The notes below the pieces were generated by a model, which saw only the letters and a program-made list of their open reading frames with translations, was not told the DNA's origin and made no database searches. Shown one piece after another: positions 5,313 through 13,177 of a DNA stretch of 27,296 nucleotides; positions within the stretch are counted from its first letter, which is position 1; each line of letters begins with the position of its first letter. This DNA comes from RUG14515 sp045117995 (GTDB lineage Bacteria; Bacillota_I; Bacilli_A; RFN20; CAG-826): positions 1 through 27,296 of the forward strand of contig JBGUOH010000008.1 of the NCBI GenBank assembly GCA_045117995.1. The letters run 5' to 3'. The position numbers were made by a program, and so were the translations under genes.

Positions 5313-8300
5313 ATGTCCGAAATTAAAAAGACTATGCTCTCTGTCGATGGTAACACCGCAGCGGCATTAGGCTCTTACAACTATATCGAAGTTGCAGGCA
5401 TCTACCCAATTACTCCATCCTCACCAATGGCGGAGAATATTGATGTCTATGCTTCACAAAATCGTAAGAACTTCTTTGGCTCAGTTGTCAAAGTCAGTGA
5501 AATGCAATCCGAAGCTGGTGCTTCTGGTACAGTTCACGGTGTCTTACAAGCTGGTGGTTTAGCAGCTACATATACTGCTTCCCAAGGCTTATTATTAATG
5601 ATTCCAAACATTTACAAATGGGTCGGCGAATTATTACCAGCCGTCTTACATGTTTCCGCCCGTTCCTTAGCGACACGTAGCTTATCCATCTTCGGTGATC
5701 ACCAAGATATCTACGCGATTCGTCAAACAGGCATCGCAATGATTTGCTCTCACTCAGTTCAAGAAATCGCTGATTTAACAAACGTTGCTCACTTAACCGC
5801 GATTGACGCTGAATATCCAGTCTGTCACTTCTTCGATGGTTTCAGAACTTCTCACGAAATTCAAAACGTCGAATTCATCGATGACAACGAATGGAAGAAA
5901 TTGCTTCCAATGGATAAGGTTGAAAAGTTCAGAGCTAGAGCTTTAAACCCACACACTCACCCAGTCACACGTGGTGGCGCTGAAAACGATGACATCTACT
6001 TCCAAGGTAGAGAAGCACAAAACAAGAAGATCGACGAAGTTATCGAAGTTGCTGAAAAGTACTTCAAAGAAGCTTCCAGATTAACTGGTAGAAATTACGC
6101 TCCATTCACATACTATGGTGACAAGAACGCTGATAGAGTCATCATCGCTATGGGTTCTGTTACAGAAACCATCACCGAAGTTATCGATGACTTAAATAAG
6201 AAAGGCGAAAAACTTGGTCTTATCAAAGTCCATCTCTATCGTCCATTCTCCGCGAAACACTTATTAGCCGTCTTACCAAAGAGTGCTAAACACGTCGCGG
6301 TCTTAGATAGAACAAAAGAAGCTGGCGCTGCTGGTGAACCATTATATGAAGATGTTGTCTCCGCGTTCAATGCTGCTGGCTTAGAAAACGTTGAAGTTTT
6401 AGGTGGCCGTTATGGTTTATCTTCCAAAGATACACAACCAAAAGATATGAAGGCTGTCTTCGACTTCTTAAAAGCCGACAATCGTTGGAACGGCTTCACC
6501 GTTGGTATCAACGATGACGTCACACACTTAAGCATTCCAGTGGACAATGATTACCACGTTAAAGGTGACTACACATCTTGCTTATTCTACGGTTTAGGTT
6601 CTGATGGTACAGTTTCCGCTAACAAATCTTCTATTAAGATTATTGGTGATGCCACAGGTCAATACGCTCAAGCTTACTTCGCTTACGATAGCCGTAAAGC
6701 TGGTGGTGTTACCCGTTCTCACTTAAGATTCGGTAAATCTCCAATCCACTCCACATACTACGTCCAAAACGCTGACTTCATCTCCTGTTCCTTAGATACA
6801 TATCTCTTCAAGTTCGATATGTTAAAGAACTTAAAACAAGGTGGTACATTCTTACTCAATACTGATATGGATGACGAAACCTTAGTGAAGATGATGCCAA
6901 ACCGTGTCAAATATCAATTAGCTACAAAAGGCGCGAAATTCTATGTTATCGACGCCAACAAGATTGCTGGTGAAATCGGTATGGGTAGACATACCAATAC
7001 CATTCTCCAAGCTTCCTTCTTCTATTTAAACCAAGACATCATGCCATATGATGATGCCAATCACTGGATGAAGAAGTTCGCCGAAAAGTCCTACGCCAAG
7101 AAAGGCCAAGACGTCGTCGAAATGAACTGGAAAGCCATTGATGCTGGTACAGAAGGTTTAAGAGAAGTTAAAGTTGATGCCGCTTGGAAGAACTTAGAAC
7201 CAAAGACCGAAAGACAATTAACTGGTGACGATTACTTCGATAATTACGTTTCCGTGATTGGTAACCTCGGTGGTGATGATCTCCCAGTCTCTAAATTCAT
7301 GGAATATGAATTATTAGATGGCACAATGAGAAACGACATCACATTCCAAGAAAGACGTTCCATTGCTGACAGAGTCCCATTATGGCACCCAGAAGCATGT
7401 ATCCAATGTAACCAATGCGCCTTCGTCTGTCCACACGCGACAATCCGTCCAATCTTAATGGATGAAAAAGAATACGAAGCTGCTCCAGAATTAGCTAAAG
7501 AAGCTATCAACGCGATGGGCCCAGGCTTACAAGGTCTCAAATACCGTATCCAAGTCTCCCCACGTAACTGCGTTGGTTGTGGCCTCTGCGTTAGCGAATG
7601 TATGGCTAACAAGACTGGCAAGAATGCTCTTGAAATGGTCGAAGCTAAATCTCAATTCGCTCAAGAAGATGCCGCTGCTTACTTATATAAGCACGTCTCC
7701 TACAAGGCTGATAGATTACCAGCTGCCTTACAAAACAGTGTTAAGGGTGTTGGCTTCTTAATGCCTTACATGGAAATCTCTGGCGCTTGCGCTGGCTGTG
7801 GTGAAACACCATACTACAGATTAGTTTCCCAATTATTTGGTAAAGATATGCTCGTTGCCAACGCAACTGGTTGTTCTTCCATCTACAGTGGTTCCACTCC
7901 ATTAACTCCATTCTGCACCGATAAAGAAGGCCAAGGTATTGCCTGGGCTAACTCCTTATTCGAAGACAACGCTGAATTCGGTTATGGTATGAGAGTGGCT
8001 ACAAACGCCAAAATCAAAGCAATCATTGAAATCTTAAGCGCTGCTAAAGAACGTGGTGTTGAACCAGAATTAGCCGCTAAGATTGATGAATACTTCGCTA
8101 ACATCAAGAATAGACAAGCAATGCGCACAATCGCTCCTGAATTAGCCGCTTTAGTTAAAGCTAGTAAGGACGAAGGCGTCAAAGAAGTCTTAGCCTATGA
8201 AAGAGACTTAGCCGATAAATCCGTTTGGATCGTCGGTGGTGATGGTTGGTCATACGATATCGGTTACGGTGGTTTAGACCACGTTATCGCTAACGAAGAA

Positions 8301-8864
8301 GACGTCAATATCTTAGTCTTAGATACAGAAGTCTACTCCAACACCGGTGGTCAATCCTCTAAATCCTCACAAACAGGTTCCATCGCTAAATTTACCGCTT
8401 CTGGTAAAACAACAGCGAAGAAGAACTTAGCCCTCATCGCGATGAGCTATGGTAACGTCTACGTTGCACAAATCAGCTTAGGTGCTAACCCAATCGCCGC
8501 GATTAAGGCCTTAAAAGAAGCTGAAAGCTATGATGGTCCATCATTAGTCATCTGCTACGCTCCATGTGCTAACCATGGTATCAAGGGCGGTCTTGCCAAC
8601 TCCATGAGACAAGAAAGACTCGCTGTTGAATGCGGTTACTTCCCAATCTTCCGTTACGATCCACGTAATGAAGCTGAAGGTAAACCAGCCTTAACACTTG
8701 ATATGAAGGATCCAGACTTCAGCAAGTTCAGAGACTTCGTCATGACAGAAACAAGATTCTCTCAACTTCCACGCGTCAATCCAGCCAACGCTGAAGAACT
8801 CTTAACCAAGAGTGAAAACTACGCGAAAGCAAGATTAGCGAGAATCAAAAAATTCGGTCTCTAA
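5313..8864 (+). CDS. nifJ: Pyruvate:ferredoxin (flavodoxin) oxidoreductase, single-chain
   Basis: This 1183-residue cytoplasmic enzyme oxidises pyruvate with coenzyme A to acetyl-CoA and CO2, reducing ferredoxin or flavodoxin. It uses thiamine diphosphate and three [4Fe-4S] clusters. The length is that of the homodimeric PFOR family. The pyruvate-binding N-terminal domain begins DGNTAAALGSYNYIEVAGIYPITPSSPMAE. The ferredoxin-like domain has CIQCNQCAFVCP from residue 696 and CVGCGLCVSEC from residue 753. The usual Pro after the last Cys of the second cluster is Met here. CAGCGE (826-831) and a later Cys in CYAPCANHG hold the third cluster. GDGWSYDIGYGGLDH belongs to the thiamine diphosphate site. 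AGGAGG eight bases before the ATG fixes the start. The gene is monocistronic, with its own promoter and a strong terminator, and its codon use is that of a highly expressed gene. Confidence 0.98.
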   Translation: MSEIKKTMLSVDGNTAAALGSYNYIEVAGIYPITPSSPMAENIDVYASQNRKNFFGSVVKVSEMQSEAGASGTVHGVLQAGGLAATYTASQGLLLMIPNIYKWVGELLPAVLHVSARSLATRSLSIFGDHQDIYAIRQTGIAMICSHSVQEIADLTNVAHLTAIDAEYPVCHFFDGFRTSHEIQNVEFIDDNEWKKLLPMDKVEKFRARALNPHTHPVTRGGAENDDIYFQGREAQNKKIDEVIEVAEKYFKEASRLTGRNYAPFTYYGDKNADRVIIAMGSVTETITEVIDDLNKKGEKLGLIKVHLYRPFSAKHLLAVLPKSAKHVAVLDRTKEAGAAGEPLYEDVVSAFNAAGLENVEVLGGRYGLSSKDTQPKDMKAVFDFLKADNRWNGFTVGINDDVTHLSIPVDNDYHVKGDYTSCLFYGLGSDGTVSANKSSIKIIGDATGQYAQAYFAYDSRKAGGVTRSHLRFGKSPIHSTYYVQNADFISCSLDTYLFKFDMLKNLKQGGTFLLNTDMDDETLVKMMPNRVKYQLATKGAKFYVIDANKIAGEIGMGRHTNTILQASFFYLNQDIMPYDDANHWMKKFAEKSYAKKGQDVVEMNWKAIDAGTEGLREVKVDAAWKNLEPKTERQLTGDDYFDNYVSVIGNLGGDDLPVSKFMEYELLDGTMRNDITFQERRSIADRVPLWHPEACIQCNQCAFVCPHATIRPILMDEKEYEAAPELAKEAINAMGPGLQGLKYRIQVSPRNCVGCGLCVSECMANKTGKNALEMVEAKSQFAQEDAAAYLYKHVSYKADRLPAALQNSVKGVGFLMPYMEISGACAGCGETPYYRLVSQLFGKDMLVANATGCSSIYSGSTPLTPFCTDKEGQGIAWANSLFEDNAEFGYGMRVATNAKIKAIIEILSAAKERGVEPELAAKIDEYFANIKNRQAMRTIAPELAALVKASKDEGVKEVLAYERDLADKSVWIVGGDGWSYDIGYGGLDHVIANEEDVNILVLDTEVYSNTGGQSSKSSQTGSIAKFTASGKTTAKKNLALIAMSYGNVYVAQISLGANPIAAIKALKEAESYDGPSLVICYAPCANHGIKGGLANSMRQERLAVECGYFPIFRYDPRNEAEGKPALTLDMKDPDFSKFRDFVMTETRFSQLPRVNPANAEELLTKSENYAKARLARIKKFGL

Positions 8865-8883
8865 TACTTAAAAAAGTTTCGAT

Positions 8884-8912
8884 AAAAGCGACACTTCGGT
8901 GCCGCTTTTTTC
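8884..8912 (+). terminator. PFOR terminator with TTCG tetraloop
   Basis: AAAAGCG (8884-8890) pairs with CGCTTTT (8903-8909), with an inner CAC-TTCG-GTG and one A-C mismatch. The C(TTCG)G loop is exceptionally stable in RNA. Confidence 0.85.
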
Positions 8913-8919
8913 ATGTTTA

Positions 8920-8966
8920 TGAATATTTATGTAAACTTTTTAAATCTATTATTGAATATTTATGTA
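8920..8966. repeat. Pair of 14-base direct repeats
   Basis: TGAATATTTATGTA occurs at 8920-8933 and again at 8953-8966, 33 bases apart (about three helical turns). The second copy overlaps the -35 box of the next operon. It is a possible regulator-binding pair. Confidence 0.4.
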
Positions 8967-8980
8967 TTTCTATGTATATT
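8952..8980 (+). promoter_or_regulatory. Promoter of the unknown gene–NfeD–SPFH operon
   Basis: TTGAAT (8952-8957), a 17-base spacer and TATATT (8975-8980). The strong ribosome binding site AAGGAGG (8988-8994) begins almost at the predicted transcript start. Confidence 0.5.
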
Positions 8981-9000
8981 ATTGGTGAAGGAGGTTCTTT

Positions 9001-9366
9001 ATGATTAAATGGTTTAATGTTAAAGACCGTAATGGTGTCGCGTCATTGTACGCAAATAACATCACTTTAAATACGACAGCGATGTATCCGCTTGATACCG
9101 CTTATAAAGTCCAAGTTGGGATGGATGATAAGAACAATGTTGTCATCATGCCACTCACCAAGGAAGTCGTAGAATCCGGCGCTTTAGATGAATGCTGCTT
9201 ACTTAAAATCGAATTCCATAAGAGCTTTGCCCGTATTTCTTCTGTGCAATTACTCAAGCAAATCAGTGAAGCATTAAGAATTCAGCTCTCTAACAAGCCA
9301 ATCCAATTTGAAACCACTTGGGACAGTGTGGAAAATGTCCTAACCATAAAGACAGGAGGACAATAG
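9001..9366 (+). CDS. Conserved-looking soluble protein of unknown function
   Basis: The 121-residue protein was not recognised. It has no signal peptide or membrane segment. It is mixed alpha/beta, beginning MIKWFNVKDRNGVASLYANNITLNTTAMYPLD, with a hydrophobic strand NNVVIMPLTKEVVES, a two-cysteine turn ALDECCLLKIEF, and a C-terminal strand pair ending VLTIKTGGQ. Two adjacent Cys residues (about 66-67) are the only cysteines. AAGGAGG (8988-8994) six bases before the ATG supports the start. It is the first gene of an operon: the NfeD-type gene starts three bases after its stop codon and the SPFH gene follows. This placement suggests a cytoplasmic partner of the NfeD/SPFH membrane complex. That is inference only. 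Confidence 0.8.
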   Translation: MIKWFNVKDRNGVASLYANNITLNTTAMYPLDTAYKVQVGMDDKNNVVIMPLTKEVVESGALDECCLLKIEFHKSFARISSVQLLKQISEALRIQLSNKPIQFETTWDSVENVLTIKTGGQ

Positions 9367-9369
9367 AAT

Positions 9370-9837
9370 ATGCCATTCGAACAATATATGTGGATTGTCT
9401 GGCTTGCATTGATGATTGTCATGGTCATCGTGGAATGCATGGGCCCAGCGTTAGTCTCTATTTGGTTTGCGGCAGGGGCGTTAGTATCATTAATACTCTC
9501 ACTCTTCTCCCTAATTCCAGGAGTCACAATTCCATGGTGGGTACAAGTGATCGTGTTCGTCGTTGTGAGCGCAATCACACTCTTAGCGCTTAGACCGCTA
9601 TCAAAACGTTACTTAAAGCGCAATATCGTTAACTCTAACGTCGACAGCTTTGTCGGTAAAAGAGGTTTATTAGAAGAAGAAATCAAGCCATTTGAACCAG
9701 GTCTTTGTAAGATCAACGATGTCTTATGGACCGCCATTAGCACAAATGGTAAAGAAACTATCGCTGCCAAAAGCGTAGTGGAAGTTGTCGCCATTCAAGG
9801 CAACAAATTATTAGTAAAGAAAGTCGAGGAAAAATAA
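9370..9837 (+). CDS. NfeD-type membrane protein (short form)
   Basis: The 155-residue protein has three hydrophobic segments in the first 75 residues (WIVWLALMIVMVIVECMGPA, a short second segment VSIWFAAGALVSLILSL, and WVQVIVFVVVSAITLLAL). A C-terminal OB-fold follows, from about residue 95 to the end (G-K-R-G-L-L…V-L-W-T-A…K-S-V-V-E-V-V-A-I-Q-G-N-K-L-L-V). This is the short NfeD form without a protease domain. Such proteins are encoded beside SPFH/stomatin proteins and are thought to form membrane microdomain complexes with them. The SPFH gene starts one base after this stop codon. AGGAGG about ten bases before the ATG supports the start. A molecular function beyond membrane organisation is not established. 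Confidence 0.9.
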   Translation: MPFEQYMWIVWLALMIVMVIVECMGPALVSIWFAAGALVSLILSLFSLIPGVTIPWWVQVIVFVVVSAITLLALRPLSKRYLKRNIVNSNVDSFVGKRGLLEEEIKPFEPGLCKINDVLWTAISTNGKETIAAKSVVEVVAIQGNKLLVKKVEEK

Positions 9838-9838
9838 A

Positions 9839-10777
9839 ATGCCAGATGCAGTCATTGTACTTCTTGTCATCTTAGCGGTAATCTTATTCATCTTAATTTG
9901 CATTGTTATCGCTAACATCAAGATTGTTAAACAAACAGAAAAAGTTATCGTCGAAAGACTTGGTGCTTACCGCACAACATGGGGTGTTGGTATGCATATG
10001 TTACTTCCTTTCTTTGATAGAGTCGCTGTCCGTGTCTCTATGAAAGAACAAGTGAAGGACTTCGAACCACAATCCGTTATTACTAAAGATAACGTTACCA
10101 TGCAAATCGATACCGTCGTCTTCTATGTCGTGACCGATGCTAAACTCTATGCCTATGGTGTGGAAAACCCAATGGCCGCGATTAACTACTTAAGTGCGAC
10201 CACATTAAGAAACATCATCGGTGAACTCTTACTCGATGAATGCTTAACATCCAGAGAACTCATTAATGAAAAGATGAGAAAGATCCTCGATGAAGCCACA
10301 GACCCATGGGGTATTAAAGTTAACCGTGTTGAAGTGAAGAACATTCTTCCTCCAAAAGATATCCGTGAAGCTATGGAAAAACAAATGAGAGCCGAACGTG
10401 AAAAGAGAGAAAAAGTTCTTCTCGCTGAAGGTCAAAAACAATCCGCCATTCTCGTGGCAGAAGGTCAAAAACAATCCGCCATTCTTAACGCTGAAGCGGA
10501 AAAACAAATGGCCATCTTACGCGCTGAAGGTGAAGCTGAATCCTTAAGACAAGTCAAGAAAGCTGAAGCTGATGGTATCCGTGCCGTTAGAGAAGCTGAA
10601 GCTGAAGGTCTTAAAATGCTCAATGCTTCAAAACCTATCGATGCAGTCGTAACATTACGTTACTATGAATCCTTAGGCAAGATTGCCGACGGCAAAGCCA
10701 CAAAGATCTTCTTACCAAGCAATTTAGACAAGGTTGCCTCCATTGCTTCAGTGGTCAAAGAAGTTACTAAAGAATAG
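9839..10777 (+). CDS. SPFH/stomatin-family membrane protein
   Basis: The 312-residue protein begins with one membrane segment (about residues 4-27, VIVLLVILAVILFILICIVI). An SPFH domain follows (about 28-190), with ERLGAYRTTWGVGMHMLLPF, MKEQVKDFEPQSVITKDNVTM and WGIKVNRVEVKNILPP. A long alanine/glutamate-rich coiled coil (about 180-265) is rich in AEGEAE- and AEADG-type repeats. SPFH proteins oligomerise on the membrane and organise microdomains. The upstream NfeD gene is the standard partner. Within the coiled coil a 33-base unit is duplicated (10427 and 10460), giving two copies of E-G-Q-K-Q-S-A-I-L eleven residues apart. The gene ends the operon; a terminator follows about 30 bases later. 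Confidence 0.95.
   Translation: MPDAVIVLLVILAVILFILICIVIANIKIVKQTEKVIVERLGAYRTTWGVGMHMLLPFFDRVAVRVSMKEQVKDFEPQSVITKDNVTMQIDTVVFYVVTDAKLYAYGVENPMAAINYLSATTLRNIIGELLLDECLTSRELINEKMRKILDEATDPWGIKVNRVEVKNILPPKDIREAMEKQMRAEREKREKVLLAEGQKQSAILVAEGQKQSAILNAEAEKQMAILRAEGEAESLRQVKKAEADGIRAVREAEAEGLKMLNASKPIDAVVTLRYYESLGKIADGKATKIFLPSNLDKVASIASVVKEVTKE
10427..10485 (+). repeat. In-frame tandem 33-base duplication in the SPFH coiled coil
   Basis: Positions 10427-10452 and 10460-10485 are identical over 26 bases with a period of 33 (11 codons), matching an eleven-residue coiled-coil repeat. The identity extends to third codon positions, which implies a recent duplication. Confidence 0.8.
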
Positions 10778-10806
10778 TGGCCTTCTTCCTAAAACATAAA
10801 TAAAAT

Positions 10807-10832
10807 AGGTGATACTTTGTATCACCTTTTTC
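10807..10832 (+). terminator. Terminator of the NfeD–SPFH operon
   Basis: AGGTGATAC (10807-10815) pairs perfectly with GTATCACCT (10819-10827) around TTT, and more T residues follow. Confidence 0.9.
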
Positions 10833-10859
10833 ATTTTTCTAACCCTCAAAATAAAAATA

Positions 10860-10888
10860 TTGCAACAAAATTACGTTTTATATATAAT
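10860..10888 (+). promoter_or_regulatory. Promoter of the DUF6788-like gene
   Basis: TTGCAA (10860-10865), a 17-base spacer and TATAAT (10883-10888). Confidence 0.7.
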
Positions 10889-10917
10889 GTTTCCAGTAGG
10901 TTAAGGATAATCGTATT

Positions 10918-11307
10918 ATGAAAAAAGATCTTAGAGAAGTAGAAGCTCTCGTGCAAATTATTGATGAATATGCGCAAGTGCAAAAGAACATCGCTAACTT
11001 ACCATGCGGTTATATTTCCGTGAAACAAATTAGCGGTCATACATATTGCTATCGTCAATGGCGTGAAGGAAAGAAAATCATTTCCCAATACGTCCCAGAT
11101 GCTCTTCTTTCTAGTGTCAAAAGAAAAATTGCTGTTAGAAAAGAAAATGAAGCATTATTAAAAGTTATTAAGAAAGACTTAAAGAAAGCCACACGTAAAG
11201 TCGTCAAGAGCGGTCTTCTTGCTGAAGAAGATGTTATCGCTTTACTTGAAGTTGCCTTACAAGATGGCGATGTGAACGCTGAAGTTGAAAAGCGTTTAGC
11301 AAAATAA
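10918..11307 (+). CDS. Small DUF6788-like protein of unknown function
   Basis: The 129-residue protein has a helical start (about residues 1-27). A compact beta segment follows, CGYISVKQISGHTYCYRQWREGKKIISQYVP (about 30-60), of the kind seen in small Firmicutes proteins of unknown function: L-P-x-G-Y-I-S-x-K-x-I-x-G-x-x-Y-Y. The rest is a long lysine-rich helical region. It has no signal peptide, membrane segment or catalytic motif. The beta segment resembles DUF6788-type modules sometimes found with nucleotidyltransferases, which suggests nucleic acid binding, but no function is known. AAGGAT about nine bases before the ATG supports the start. It is monocistronic, with its own promoter and terminator. 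Confidence 0.75.
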   Translation: MKKDLREVEALVQIIDEYAQVQKNIANLPCGYISVKQISGHTYCYRQWREGKKIISQYVPDALLSSVKRKIAVRKENEALLKVIKKDLKKATRKVVKSGLLAEEDVIALLEVALQDGDVNAEVEKRLAK

Positions 11308-11325
11308 ACTGAATATTAACGAAAT

Positions 11326-11350
11326 AGTGGATTTAACAATTCACTTTTTC
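11326..11350 (+). terminator. Terminator after the DUF6788-like gene
   Basis: AGTGGATT (11326-11333) pairs with AATTCACT (11338-11345) around a 4-base loop, with one G-T pair, followed by T residues. The next start codon is only 15 bases further on. Confidence 0.6.
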
Positions 11351-11364
11351 TTTGCCCAAAATTT

Positions 11365-11859
11365 ATGAATCGATTAATTGTTCTTTCTGGCGTTCCTGGT
11401 AGTGGTAAATCTTATTTTTCCAATGCCTTAATGCAAGATAAAGAAAAGCATGTCTATATCATTAGTAGTGACCAACTCCGTAAGGAGATTACTGGTCATC
11501 AACAAGATTTAAGCCAAGACGAACTCGTCTGGAAGCTTTTCTATTCTCTCGCTAGAAGCTATAGTGAAGATAAAGAAGGAATTGTCATATTAGACGCGAC
11601 AAACGCAAAGAAAGAATATCGCTTTGATAATATCAAACAATATAAAGACCTATATGATGAAATAGACCTAGTCTGTTTCCAAATTAGTAAAGACCTTGTC
11701 CTTAAACAAAATAGAGAAAGAGAATTCCCTATCCCTGAAGATGCCTTATTAAGATTAATTGATGCTTTCCAGCTTCCTGACGAAGAAGAGAAAGAATTCT
11801 ATGACCATATTGATGTCATTAAAGACCATGGCATCGATAAAATCATTGCCCATTATTAA
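11365..11859 (+). CDS. P-loop ATPase, AAA_33 / polynucleotide kinase-like
   Basis: The 164-residue cytoplasmic protein opens MNRLIVLSGVPGSGKSYFSNAL, a Walker A motif at residues 9-16 placed as in small nucleotide or nucleic-acid kinases of the AAA_33/zeta-toxin-like group. IVILDATNAKKEYR (about 73-86) matches the family's second motif (D-A-T-N), which holds the magnesium and substrate. A later R-E-R-E-F-P-I-P segment may be the lid arginine region. The substrate cannot be told from sequence; RNA or DNA 5' ends and small molecules are all possible. The start is secure because the motif must follow directly. Even so, no ribosome binding site precedes it and a terminator ends 15 bases before, so the transcript start is unclear. 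The promoter of tRNA-Pro begins inside its last codons. Confidence 0.85.
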   Translation: MNRLIVLSGVPGSGKSYFSNALMQDKEKHVYIISSDQLRKEITGHQQDLSQDELVWKLFYSLARSYSEDKEGIVILDATNAKKEYRFDNIKQYKDLYDEIDLVCFQISKDLVLKQNREREFPIPEDALLRLIDAFQLPDEEEKEFYDHIDVIKDHGIDKIIAHY

Positions 11860-11871
11860 ATAGTGTATAAT
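11843..11871 (+). promoter_or_regulatory. Promoter of tRNA-Pro
   Basis: TCATTG (11843-11848), a 17-base spacer and TATAAT (11866-11871), ending 12 bases before the tRNA. The -35 box lies inside the preceding coding region. The tRNA could also be read from the upstream gene. Confidence 0.6.
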
Positions 11872-11883
11872 GACTGTACGTAT

Positions 11884-11960
11884 CGGGACGTAGCGCAGCT
11901 TGGTAGCGCACTTCCTTGGGGTGGAAGGGGTCGTCAGTTCAAATCTGATCGTTCCGACCA
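11884..11960 (+). tRNA. tRNA-Pro (anticodon GGG)
   Basis: A 77-base cloverleaf with encoded CCA. The acceptor is CGGGACG/CGTTCCG (one G-T), the D arm GCGC…GCGC, the anticodon stem CTTCC/GGAAG with loop TTGGGGT giving anticodon GGG, and the T arm GTCAG-TTCAAAT-CTGAT (one G-T). GGG reads CCC and CCT. The neighbouring genes use almost only CCA for proline, so this is the minor proline isoacceptor. Confidence 0.95.
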
Positions 11961-11970
11961 TTTGATAAAT

Positions 11971-11996
11971 ACTCCTTATTAATAAGGAGTTTTTTA
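11971..11996 (+). terminator. Terminator of tRNA-Pro
   Basis: ACTCCTTATT and AATAAGGAGT (11971-11990) are perfect complements, followed by six T residues. Confidence 0.9.
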
Positions 11997-12023
11997 TTTA
12001 AACTTAAACAAAACATAAATTCT

Positions 12024-12051
12024 TTGTCTTATCTATGATAAATGCTAAAAT
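12024..12051 (+). promoter_or_regulatory. Promoter of the esterase lipoprotein gene
   Basis: TTGTCT (12024-12029), a 16-base spacer and TAAAAT (12046-12051) preceded by TGC, giving an extended -10 element. Confidence 0.55.
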
Positions 12052-12088
12052 AATGGCAACGAAAACAATATTTTTATAGGAGAATTCT

Positions 12089-13159
12089 ATGAAAAATTTT
12101 AAGAAAACAGTGTTATTAGGCGTAGCCTTTTTAGCTATGACAATGACCGGATGTAATCAACAAAAAGAACCAACATCCAAAGAACCAGAAAGAGATCCAA
12201 ACGAAGTTTCTGTCTTCCTTCTCTCTGGTCAATCCAATATGCAAGGCAACTCATCCTGCAGTGCCTCTAACTTAAAGAAAGCATTCACAGATTTAGGCTT
12301 AGAAGACTATGACACAGTCGCTGCTGGTATGAAAACAGTGCAATCATCTGTTTACTGTGCAGGCTATGGTGAATTAGATCACACCAAATTAGAAAAGAAC
12401 AGCAAATTACAATCTTACACAAATAAAGATAACCAATTCGCCGGTAAATTCATTGATACCGTTCCAGGTTTTGGTAATTTCAATGGTACAAGTGGCACAA
12501 ACATGGGTCCTGAATTTGGTTTAGCGTACGCTTTAAAAGATAAAGCTACAGAAGAAAAACCAATCTTCTTAGTCAAGATGGCCTCTAATGGTTCAGGCTT
12601 TGAACAAAGTGGCACAAAGTACAATTGGCCAGTTAAAGACGCAAATGGTAACTTCCCAGAAATCAACTTATATAGCACATTTGCTAAGCCATTTTTAGAA
12701 AACAATCTCCAACTCATTAAAGACATGGGCTTAAAACCAGTCATTAAAGGTTGGGTCTGGCACCAAGGTGAATCCGATTGCGATGGTGGCAACAAAACTG
12801 CTAAATACGCTCAAAGATTAGGCGATATGGTTGGTCAATTCAGAACTGACTTCGCAGAATATGCTAGAGATAACAACGGTGATAACATCGCCTTCATCGA
12901 TGGCATGGTCTACCAAGGCAAAAATACCGCTTGGACAAAACCAGCGGATATGAACGCTCAAAAACAAGCTTTCGCTGATTCTGGTGAAAACAACTTCATC
13001 GTCGATACCTATGGTAACGCCGAAGAAAAGACCGAAGAAAATGAATTAAAACCAGGTAGCCCAGGTGGTGACAACATGCACTACAATACCAAGAGTTCCT
13101 TAAGACTCGGTATGGCGTATGGTAAAGTTATCCTTGATAACGGTTTATTAGACAAATAA
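12089..13159 (+). CDS. Secreted lipoprotein carbohydrate esterase, SASA/SGNH type
   Basis: The 356-residue product has a lipoprotein signal peptide ending MTGC with Cys22 as the lipid site. The mature part is a sialate O-acetylesterase-like (SASA, DUF303) hydrolase of the SGNH fold, as found in carbohydrate esterase family 6. FLLSGQSNMQG (about 43-53) carries the nucleophile Ser49. VKMASNGSGF and WHQGESD supply the oxyanion-hole glycine and asparagine region, and DNMHY (328-332) supplies the catalytic Asp/His pair. Such enzymes remove acetyl groups from xylan or host glycans, so this one probably acts outside the cell on polysaccharide. The substrate is not readable from sequence. AGGAG eight bases before the ATG supports the start. 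The gene has its own promoter and shares a two-way terminator with the converging toxin gene. Confidence 0.9.
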   Translation: MKNFKKTVLLGVAFLAMTMTGCNQQKEPTSKEPERDPNEVSVFLLSGQSNMQGNSSCSASNLKKAFTDLGLEDYDTVAAGMKTVQSSVYCAGYGELDHTKLEKNSKLQSYTNKDNQFAGKFIDTVPGFGNFNGTSGTNMGPEFGLAYALKDKATEEKPIFLVKMASNGSGFEQSGTKYNWPVKDANGNFPEINLYSTFAKPFLENNLQLIKDMGLKPVIKGWVWHQGESDCDGGNKTAKYAQRLGDMVGQFRTDFAEYARDNNGDNIAFIDGMVYQGKNTAWTKPADMNAQKQAFADSGENNFIVDTYGNAEEKTEENELKPGSPGGDNMHYNTKSSLRLGMAYGKVILDNGLLDK

Positions 13160-13177
13160 TTAAAGTCACAAAAACAA

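Noticed and set aside
7244..7621. 125-codon open frame on the minus strand inside the PFOR gene
   Set aside because: It lies opposite a fully conserved enzyme, has no ribosome binding site and no recognisable protein pattern; it is a by-product of codon bias.
9318..9593. 91-codon plus-strand frame overlapping the NfeD gene
   Set aside because: It is out of frame with two well-supported genes and has no own ribosome binding site.
12415..12795. 126-codon minus-strand open frame inside the esterase gene
   Set aside because: Antisense to conserved SASA motifs; no promoter or ribosome binding site.
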